A DNA stretch of 5,571 nucleotides from Flammeovirgaceae bacterium UBA4659 (GTDB lineage Bacteria; Bacteroidota; Bacteroidia; Cytophagales; Cyclobacteriaceae): NCBI GenBank assembly GCA_002405445.1, contig DHLV01000205.1:18713-24283 (forward strand), in the 5' to 3' direction. The notes beneath the pieces were generated by a model. The model was not told the DNA's origin, ran no database searches, and worked only from the letters and a program-made list of their open reading frames with translations. Shown piece after piece: positions 1-5,040 of this stretch. The translations under genes and the position numbers were made by a program. Within the stretch, counting starts at the first letter, position 1. Each line of letters starts with the position of its first letter.

Positions 1-2
1 CT

Positions 3-1652
3 ATTTTGCGTGGTATATTTTCTAATATAGATGGAACGCTAACGGGTCAATACAAGATTACAGGCAGCTTTGCACACCCCCAGGTAAATGGAGAAGGCCA
101 AATTGAAAACGGACAAATGACCATTGATTACCTGAAAACCACCTACCATTTGAACGGTAAATTGAAGATGAATCCCACACAGGTGATTTTTAACGAGGTT
201 ACTGTTACAGATGCACTTCAAAACAAAGGCTTTTTTGATGGCTACCTCACCCATTTGAATTACCGCAACTTCCGTGTGGTAGTCAACGCCTCTTTCAACA
301 ATTTTCAAATGTTGAACACCACAGCCAAAGACAACTCGCTTTTTTATGGGCAAGCCTACGCAACTGGCGTTTTGAACATTCTTGGACCGTTTGAGAACCT
401 CAAGATTTCGGCTACCGCACGCTCGGAAAAAAATACCCGCATCTTCATCCCGCTGACTTCCTATGAATCGGTTGAGAAGAAAGACTTCATCTCTTTTATC
501 AACCTAACCGACACGGTAGCACTTGCCAAATCCACGGCTGTAAAAAAGAAGAAAGCCGGACCAACCGGGCTTACGGTAGACCTGAACCTTGACATTACCC
601 CGGATGCCTATGCGGAAATCATCCGCGACATCAAATCCGGTGATATCATCCGTGGCTATGGCCGTGGGGACATCAAACTTCAAGTAGATACCAAAGGAGA
701 GTTCAACATGTTCGGAGTGTATGAATTCGAGCGTGGGTTTTACAACTTCACTCTCTATGATCTGATCAACAAAGAATTTATGATCAACAAGGGCAGTCGC
801 ATCACCTGGTTTGGAGATCCTTATGCAGGGATTTTATCACTGTCTGCCACCTACCGCCAACTCACTTCGCTCGCTCCTATCTTGCCCGACCAAAGCAATG
901 CGAATTTGCCGCAAATCAAAAGAAAGTATCCGGTAGATGTGGTAATGAAACTGGATGGCCCGATGTTGAGCCCGCAAATCAATTTCGATATTATCGCAAA
1001 CGACCTGCCCGACAACGTAAGCGGCACAGGGGGTGCTGTGGTGCAGTTGAAGTTCGCATTCAATGCGTTTAAGGCGCGCCTTGACGAGCAGGAGTTAAAA
1101 AAACAAGTATTCAGCCTGATTGTATTGCGCAGGTTTTCACCACCGGATGCATTTGCCACCAGCGGTAGTTTATACAACAGCGTGAGCGAATTGTTCTCCA
1201 ACCAACTCAGCTACTGGCTCAACCAGGTAGATCAGAATCTGGAAATCGATTTGGACCTGGGGTCACTTGACCAAGAGGCATTCAATACCTTCCAGCTGCG
1301 ACTTTCATATTCGTTTTTGAATGGTCGCTTGCGTGTAACACGAGAGGGGACATTCTCGAACAACCAATACGCACGATCGGATGTGGCCAACATGCTGGGT
1401 GATTGGACCGTGGACTACCTGCTCACTGCTGATGGTCAGTTCAGGGTAAAAATGTTCAACCGCACCAACCTCAACCAATTGACAAACACGATCGGAACAC
1501 AAGCCACGATCACCACCGGAGTCAGTTTGATGCACACGCAAAGCTTCAATAATTGGCGCGAACTGCTGATGTCAGCGCGCGAGCGCAGAAGACGCGAATT
1601 GGAAGAAAAGCAAGCCAATGGTGAAGATGACAGTGATCCCAACAATCCTTAG
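3..1652 (+). CDS. tamB: TamB-like translocation/assembly module protein, C-terminal part (5' end outside window)
   Basis: The reading frame is open from the first bases of the window to a TAG at 1650-1652, giving about 549 visible residues. The TTG at 6 is not a convincing start, so the gene begins upstream. The visible part matches the TamB (DUF490) C-terminal domain: long beta-rich, Asn/Gly/Phe-rich stretches, a conserved-type segment reading LQLRLSYSF near 1290-1320, then the NQYARSDVANMLGDWTVDYLLT region and a final amphipathic strand region ending near 1560. In the family, TamB is an inner-membrane-anchored periplasm-spanning protein that works with a BamA/TamA-type outer-membrane barrel in outer-membrane protein assembly or lipid transport. 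The C-terminus adds an Arg-rich run (1576-1600) and an acidic Asp/Asn/Pro tail. Family assignment is by recognition of sequence character; the N-terminal anchor cannot be checked here. Confidence 0.88.
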   Translation: MLRGIFSNIDGTLTGQYKITGSFAHPQVNGEGQIENGQMTIDYLKTTYHLNGKLKMNPTQVIFNEVTVTDALQNKGFFDGYLTHLNYRNFRVVVNASFNNFQMLNTTAKDNSLFYGQAYATGVLNILGPFENLKISATARSEKNTRIFIPLTSYESVEKKDFISFINLTDTVALAKSTAVKKKKAGPTGLTVDLNLDITPDAYAEIIRDIKSGDIIRGYGRGDIKLQVDTKGEFNMFGVYEFERGFYNFTLYDLINKEFMINKGSRITWFGDPYAGILSLSATYRQLTSLAPILPDQSNANLPQIKRKYPVDVVMKLDGPMLSPQINFDIIANDLPDNVSGTGGAVVQLKFAFNAFKARLDEQELKKQVFSLIVLRRFSPPDAFATSGSLYNSVSELFSNQLSYWLNQVDQNLEIDLDLGSLDQEAFNTFQLRLSYSFLNGRLRVTREGTFSNNQYARSDVANMLGDWTVDYLLTADGQFRVKMFNRTNLNQLTNTIGTQATITTGVSLMHTQSFNNWRELLMSARERRRRELEEKQANGEDDSDPNNP

Positions 1653-1678
1653 GCCTTTCACAACTCGCCTAAAAATCC

Positions 1679-1686
1679 TATCTTCG
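1679..1686 (+). promoter_or_regulatory. possible weak -7 element before the 132-residue gene
   Basis: TATCTTCG matches the Bacteroidota -7 consensus TAnnTTTG at all but one fixed position and lies 20 bases before the ATG at 1706. No clear TTG -33 box is visible at the right distance. Read-through from tamB across the 53-base gap is equally possible. Confidence 0.25.
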
Positions 1687-1705
1687 AAACCAAATACAAA
1701 ACGCC

Positions 1706-2104
1706 ATGGACTTAAAACAAATCATGAAGGCGTATGCCGACCAAATAGGGGGGCAATACACGCAATATGATGCAGACCACTCAATTATTATTGTGCCGAT
1801 AGCCGGTGGCCGGTTTCAGACTGTGCTGGGCACCATCAAAACCAATGAACTGTACAACCGTAAGTTGATGGTGCTGCACTCAAAGGTTTGTGCAGCCTCC
1901 ACCCCCATGGATCACAAGATGTTGCTCGAACAAACTGCATATTTCAACTATTGCCGTTTTGTGATCGACCAAAACTACCTGCAAATCGAGGCCGTTGCTT
2001 CTTTGGATAATCTTGCTGAAGATACCATCAAAGAAATGATGCAAGAAGTGGCCAACCTTGCCGACCAATACGAAATGAAATTGACCGGGTCAGATATCCA
2101 CTAG
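1706..2104 (+). CDS. small cytosolic protein, possible YbjN / type III chaperone-like fold, function unknown
   Basis: A 132-residue protein with no signal peptide or membrane segment. Visible pattern: an N-terminal helix (about 1-16), a beta-hairpin or sheet (about 25-60), a helix with CAASTPMDHKMLLEQTAYF (62-80), a strand pair (84-98) and a long C-terminal amphipathic helix (101-125). The strand segment RFVIDQNYLQIEAVASL followed by a Glu-rich helix resembles the C-terminal half of YbjN-domain and CesT-like secretion-chaperone folds. This is a fold-level guess, not a motif match; no catalytic residues are apparent. The ATG at 1706 is chosen as the first in-frame start; a second Met sits at residue 7. 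There is no Shine-Dalgarno sequence, as is usual in this phylum. It lies 53 bases after tamB on the same strand and its stop is 39 bases before the rnpB 5' end. Confidence 0.75.
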   Translation: MDLKQIMKAYADQIGGQYTQYDADHSIIIVPIAGGRFQTVLGTIKTNELYNRKLMVLHSKVCAASTPMDHKMLLEQTAYFNYCRFVIDQNYLQIEAVASLDNLAEDTIKEMMQEVANLADQYEMKLTGSDIH

Positions 2105-2112
2105 CGGCAAAC

Positions 2113-2139
2113 TTGTCAAAAAATTTTAACCTACCTTTG
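2113..2139 (+). promoter_or_regulatory. Bacteroidota-type sigma promoter of rnpB
   Basis: A TTG at 2113-2115 is followed after 16 bases by TACCTTTG at 2132-2139, an exact match to the Bacteroidota -7 consensus TAnnTTTG. The spacing is slightly short compared with the usual range. The predicted transcription start falls a few bases downstream, agreeing with the RNA 5' end at 2144 set by the P1 helix. The promoter starts 9 bases after the preceding stop codon, so rnpB is transcribed on its own. Confidence 0.8.
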
Positions 2140-2143
2140 CCCC

Positions 2144-2539
2144 GCAAGCCGCTTTATCGTGCTGACGTTTACTGTCAGTAAGGAAAGTCCGGGCAACGCA
2201 GAGCACCGTACTTCCTAACAGGAAGGACCTGACGCTAAAGGTCAGGGACAGATAGTGCCACAGAAAACAAACTACCTGGTGCGATTTGCTCGCAGTGGGA
2301 AAAGGTGAAAAGGCGGGGTAAAAGCCCACCGGGCAAGTGGCGACACTTGTTGCATGGCAAACCTTACGGGTTGAAAGGCCAAATAGGTCCCGAAGTGGAG
2401 TCGCTCGCTCCGCGATCGCGCAAGCAGTCATTCGGGATTGGGTAGGCTGCTAGATGCTGATGGCAACACCAGCACCAGATAAATGATAAAGCATGCCGAT
2501 GTTGCCATCGGCATGACAGAACCCGGCTTACAGGCTTGC
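2144..2539 (+). ncRNA. rnpB: RNase P RNA, bacterial type A
   Basis: This is the catalytic RNA of ribonuclease P, which trims the 5' leader of precursor tRNAs. Ends are set by helix P1: GCAAGCC (2144-2150) pairs with GGCTTGC (2533-2539). P2 is GCTTTATC (2151-2158) with GATAAAGC (2485-2492), and P3 is a small hairpin at 2162-2178. The universal core AGGAAAGTCCGGGC is at 2181-2194, and its partner ACAGAACCCGGCTTA at 2516-2530 forms the P4 region. Hairpins fit at 2211-2225 and 2228-2246. P16 is TCCCGAA (2388-2394) with TTCGGGA (2431-2437); the presence of P16/P17 and the GGGTAGGCTGC block near 2440-2450 indicate type A. P18 (2455-2474) is capped by a GCAA tetraloop. A strong extra hairpin, interpreted as P19, lies between P2' and P4' (2493-2514). 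Length is about 396 bases, within the normal range. Confidence 0.97.
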
Positions 2540-2540
2540 A

Positions 2541-2555
2541 CTTTTTTTATTTTTT
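2541..2555 (+). terminator. U-rich tract at the rnpB 3' end
   Basis: Seven T, one A and six T (2542-2555) follow immediately after the P1 3' strand. There is no separate local hairpin, so the closing P1 helix, or processing, would have to supply the structural part of termination. The position directly after the mature 3' end supports the boundary of rnpB. Confidence 0.5.
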
Positions 2556-2608
2556 AAACGTGATTGATGATTTGTGAACAAATTACCACTCGTTTTTGAT
2601 CTCGCTAA

Positions 2609-2643
2609 AAATCAGAAATCTTAAATCAGAAATCTTAAATCTC
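2609..2643 (+). repeat. five tandem AAATCnn heptamers before the response regulator start
   Basis: Reading in 7-base steps gives AAATCAG (2609), AAATCTT (2616), AAATCAG (2623), AAATCTT (2630) and AAATCTC (2637). The AAATC core is exact in all five; the last two bases alternate AG/TT, so it can also be read as a 14-base unit repeated twice plus a fragment. The array ends 4 bases before the ATG at 2648 and occupies the ribosome-binding region, which has no Shine-Dalgarno sequence. The 2540-2647 spacer otherwise shows only A/T-rich sequence and no clear TAnnTTTG element. Confidence 0.85.
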
Positions 2644-2647
2644 ATCC

Positions 2648-3808
2648 ATGCCCAAAGTTTTGTTGATTGAAGACGAAGCGAGCATCCGCGCAGTGCTGAA
2701 AGACATTCTCAAAGACCAAGAAGAGCTCAACCTGAGCATCGAAGAAGCCAAAGACGGTGCCGATGGGCTGGCCAGATTGGAAGCTGACAACTATGACCTG
2801 GCTCTGTGCGACATTAAAATGCCCAAAATGGATGGCATGGACGTGCTGAAAGCAGCGAAAGAAAAAGGCATCGCAACAACGTTTATCATGATTTCAGCAC
2901 ATGGAACCACTGAGCTGGCGGTGGATGCCACTAAACTGGGCGCCTACGATTTTCTGCAAAAGCCACCCGACCTCAACCGGTTGTTGATCACCGTTCGCAA
3001 TGCGCTGGACAAAAACAACCTTGTCAAGGAAACACGCTCACTGAAAAAGAAAGTCTCTCTGAAGTACGAGATGATAGGAAACTCAGCAGCATTGAACGAC
3101 ATCAAAACGGTGATTGACAAGGTAGCCCCGACAGACGCCCGCGTGTTGATCACCGGCCCGAATGGTTCGGGCAAGGAATTGGTGGCACGCCAACTGCATG
3201 AAAAAAGTAATCGCGCAAAATTCGAATTTGTAGAAGTGAATTGCGCAGCCATTCCATCTGAGCTGATTGAGAGCGAACTGTTTGGCCACGAAAAAGGATC
3301 GTTTACTTCGGCCATCAAGCAACGAATCGGCAAGTTTGAACAAGCAGAGAATGGAACGCTTTTCTTAGACGAGATTGGCGATATGAGCCTTTCTGCACAG
3401 GCCAAAGTGCTGAGGGCGCTGCAAGAAAACAAAATCACGCGCGTAGGTGGTGAACGTGACATACCCGTGCATGTGCGGGTGATTGCGGCCACTAACAAAG
3501 ACCTGAAAACGGAAATCGCTGAAAACCGCTTCCGTGAAGACTTGTATCATCGCTTGTCGGTAATCGTGATCAAAGTGCCATCATTAAATGACCGAAAAGA
3601 CGATATACCAGCGTTGGTTGAAAAGTTTTTGGCAGACGTGAGCTCGGAAAATGGATGGAAGAAGAAAGAAATTGACGGGAAGGCAATCAAGGCCTTGCAA
3701 TCTCACACATGGACCGGAAACATCCGGGAATTAAGAAATGTGGTAGAACGATTGGCGATTATGAGCGAATCGGTCATCGGCCAAAAGGAGGTGGAAAAAT
3801 ACCTGTAG
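2648..3808 (+). CDS. NtrC-like response regulator: receiver plus sigma-54-type AAA+ domain, no DNA-binding domain
   Basis: A 386-residue protein in two domains. Receiver (about 1-120): acidic pocket E8-D9-E10, phospho-acceptor D55 in LCDIKMPKMDG, S83 in MISAHG and K105 in KPP. AAA+ sigma-54 interaction domain (about 140-370): Walker A GPNGSGKE (170-177), GAFTGA-position loop reading GSFTSA (217-222), Walker B LFLDEIGD (238-245), sensor I AATNKD (280-285), arginine-finger segment FREDLYHRL (295-303) and sensor II WTGNIRELRN (355-364). The protein ends at residue 386, about where the linker to a Fis-type HTH would begin in NtrC, ZraR or AtoC (around 440-470 residues). No HTH is encoded just downstream in any plus-strand frame, so this is not a simple frameshift. 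I associate short forms like this with Bacteroidota generally, from memory. It probably acts on transcription without sequence-specific DNA binding of its own. No partner histidine kinase gene is in the window. Confidence 0.93.
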   Translation: MPKVLLIEDEASIRAVLKDILKDQEELNLSIEEAKDGADGLARLEADNYDLALCDIKMPKMDGMDVLKAAKEKGIATTFIMISAHGTTELAVDATKLGAYDFLQKPPDLNRLLITVRNALDKNNLVKETRSLKKKVSLKYEMIGNSAALNDIKTVIDKVAPTDARVLITGPNGSGKELVARQLHEKSNRAKFEFVEVNCAAIPSELIESELFGHEKGSFTSAIKQRIGKFEQAENGTLFLDEIGDMSLSAQAKVLRALQENKITRVGGERDIPVHVRVIAATNKDLKTEIAENRFREDLYHRLSVIVIKVPSLNDRKDDIPALVEKFLADVSSENGWKKKEIDGKAIKALQSHTWTGNIRELRNVVERLAIMSESVIGQKEVEKYL

Positions 3809-3828
3809 GATCACTAGATCCTGTGGGT
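3801..3828 (+). terminator. candidate hairpin terminator spanning the two converging stop codons
   Basis: In the plus-strand RNA, 3801-3812 can pair along its full length with 3817-3828 (12 pairs, three of them G-U) around the loop ACUA. The inner six pairs AGGATC/GATCCT are perfect. The stop codon of the regulator (3806-3808) is in the left arm and that of the lipoprotein (3814-3816) in the loop. The tail GCCGGTTTTCTTC is only modestly T-rich. The three G-U pairs become A-C mismatches in the minus-strand RNA, so it favours ending the plus-strand transcript. Confidence 0.4.
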
Positions 3829-3930
3829 GCCGGTTTTCTTCGCTTCGGTCTTGCTGTAGGTCGGGCAAGTGTATTGGCTGCAAGCAGTCAAGAAGCTAAC
3901 CAAGCATAAAAAAACAAGAACTTTTTTCAT
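3814..3930 (-). CDS. very small lipoprotein (38 residues), function unknown
   Basis: The minus strand from the ATG at 3928-3930 to the TAG at 3814-3816 encodes 38 residues. They begin MKK, continue with a hydrophobic core VLVFLCLVSF and reach the lipobox L14-T15-A16-C17. This is a textbook lipoprotein signal peptide, leaving a mature peptide of only 22 residues that begins CSQYTCPTYSK and ends in basic residues. The frame extends upstream to 4098, but that part overlaps the luxE-like gene and would put residues ahead of the signal peptide, so the internal start is preferred. Upstream, TACTTTTA (minus strand, 3945-3952) is one base from the -7 consensus and could be its promoter. It lies 88 bases after the luxE-like gene on the same strand and converges on the regulator with 5 bases between stops. 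I recall similar short CPTY-type lipoproteins in this phylum but cannot name a family. Confidence 0.75.
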   Translation of the reverse strand: MKKVLVFLCLVSFLTACSQYTCPTYSKTEAKKTGTHRI

Positions 3931-3992
3931 AGTGATTGCACAATTAAAAGTAAAAATATTAATCTTTTCTTTAAAAAAACGGAAAATACGGG

Positions 3993-4014
3993 AAAATAAA
4001 TCCTGAAAGCAGGA
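3993..4014 (-). terminator. candidate short terminator after the luxE-like gene
   Basis: On the minus strand, TCCTG (4014-4010), the loop CTTT and CAGGA (4005-4001) form a 5-base-pair hairpin followed by TTTATTTT. It begins 4 bases after the TAA of the luxE-like gene. The stem is short, so it may be leaky and allow some read-through into the small lipoprotein gene. Confidence 0.4.
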
Positions 4015-4018
4015 TATG

Positions 4019-5005
4019 TTACGCAACCAGCAAATTACACCCCCGCACATCGCTGTTATCCATTCGGCCGAGCACTTCAAAGTAACCGTTTTCCACAATC
4101 CGTCCTAAATCCTCTGTTTGGATAAATGCGCAGGAATGGGCATTTGCCAAATCAATCACCGAAATGATCCCCATTTTTCCGTTGGCAATCGTTGAAAACG
4201 GGTCATTTAGGTCGCGAATTTGAATGTTCATCGTTTTGGAACTGCGAAAGATTCCCTCACCCCGCGAATAGGCTTGTGAGAGCAACTCGGTCATTCCATA
4301 CTCAGAGTGGATGGTCTTTACATTGAATCGCGTGCACAAAAACCGGTGTAACTCGTCCCGAACCCACTCTTTTCTGCGTCCCTTCATACCACCGGTTTCC
4401 ATCACCATGCAATGGCTCCAATCCAATGCGTATTTTTCAGCGATGTCAAGTAATGCGAACGATACCCCCCAAATGAGCGTTTTTCGGCTGTCATGGCGAA
4501 GCGCTTCTACTTTCGCCAATAAATCTGCCCGGTTGTAGAGGTAAAAGCCCGAATGGGCCGAGCCGGTTTGTTGAATGAACCAATCGATCATGGCAATCAA
4601 AGATGAACCACTCCGTTCAAGGTAAGAAGGCAACAATGCCAACAGGTTGTACTGGCTCAATGGACCATAAAACTGTTCGAATATTGTTTGTGCGTGGCGC
4701 AGGTACGAGTCAACGTTCTTAACCAGATGCTTGCTGGTGACCATACCCGTGGTGCCGCTACTGGTAAAAACCGTTTCTGGTTGCCAATGGCTCGTTTGAA
4801 CCGCATGTGTTTTAAAAAAGCCAATGGGCAAAAACGGAATTTGTTCGATTGATGTTATCTTTGATGGCTGAAGATGCAAATGTCGCAGATAACTAGCGTA
4901 CACCAGGTTTTCAGTTGCTTGCTGTTGAAACAAACGCAGCGCAATATTTTCGAAGTTGCTTTCGTTTACTAGGGCAAGTGCTTCAAAACTTTTTGGTGCT
5001 GACAC
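4019..5005 (-). CDS. LuxE/acyl-protein synthetase family adenylate-forming enzyme
   Basis: A 328-residue protein of the adenylate-forming superfamily. Motifs seen: phosphate-binding loop TSSGTTG (81-87), METGGMKG (203-209), SEYGMTELLSQ (234-244, the aromatic-G-x-TE adenylation motif), IQTEDLGR (295-302, with the ribose-binding Asp at 299) and LGRMDNSD (312-319). This order matches the LuxE family, which activates a carboxylic (fatty) acid as acyl-AMP and, in bioluminescent bacteria, carries the acyl group on a cysteine near the C-terminus. Here C323 is five residues before the C-terminus, a similar placement. No luxC, luxD or luciferase genes are visible, so bioluminescence is not implied; the substrate is unknown. 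There is no large C-terminal lid domain. The start is GTG at 5005-5003; the frame runs upstream only to a TGA at about 5026 with no ATG. A -7 element 24 bases upstream supports this start. Confidence 0.88.
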   Translation of the reverse strand: MSAPKSFEALALVNESNFENIALRLFQQQATENLVYASYLRHLHLQPSKITSIEQIPFLPIGFFKTHAVQTSHWQPETVFTSSGTTGMVTSKHLVKNVDSYLRHAQTIFEQFYGPLSQYNLLALLPSYLERSGSSLIAMIDWFIQQTGSAHSGFYLYNRADLLAKVEALRHDSRKTLIWGVSFALLDIAEKYALDWSHCMVMETGGMKGRRKEWVRDELHRFLCTRFNVKTIHSEYGMTELLSQAYSRGEGIFRSSKTMNIQIRDLNDPFSTIANGKMGIISVIDLANAHSCAFIQTEDLGRIVENGYFEVLGRMDNSDVRGCNLLVA

Positions 5006-5028
5006 GCGTTTGAAAATTAATAGTCAAA

Positions 5029-5036
5029 CAAAGATA
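5029..5036 (-). promoter_or_regulatory. -7 promoter element for the luxE-like gene
   Basis: The minus strand reads TATCTTTG, an exact match to TAnnTTTG, 23 bases before the GTG start at 5005. This predicts a very short leader. No TTG -33 box is evident in the next 30 bases, as these lie inside the divergent lipoprotein gene (from 5041). Transcription of the two genes may therefore interfere. Confidence 0.55.
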
Positions 5037-5040
5037 AAGA

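Noticed and set aside
1649..1672. Inverted repeat TTAGGC/GCCTAA after tamB, considered as a terminator
   Set aside because: The loop is 12 bases and the plus-strand tail is A-rich rather than T-rich, so it does not look like an intrinsic terminator.
2126..2431. Open frame of 101 codons on the minus strand
   Set aside because: It lies antisense to the conserved rnpB RNA, whose structure fully explains the sequence; it has no protein family character.
3183..3198. Near match to a sigma-54 promoter (TGGCAC-N5-CTGCA) inside the regulator gene
   Set aside because: It encodes the conserved residues after Walker A, has a mismatch in the -12 box, and no gene starts downstream in a sensible place.
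2944..3498. Long minus-strand open frame of 184 codons inside the response regulator
   Set aside because: It is a mirror of a highly conserved AAA+ domain; composition is Ser/Leu-rich with no recognisable domain.
3709..3909. Plus-strand frame overlapping the end of the regulator and continuing past its stop, considered as a frameshifted HTH
   Set aside because: The translation shows no helix-turn-helix pattern and its distal part is antisense to the small lipoprotein gene.
4311..4538. Plus-strand open frame of 75 codons inside the luxE-like gene
   Set aside because: It is antisense to conserved adenylation motifs and shows no protein character of its own.
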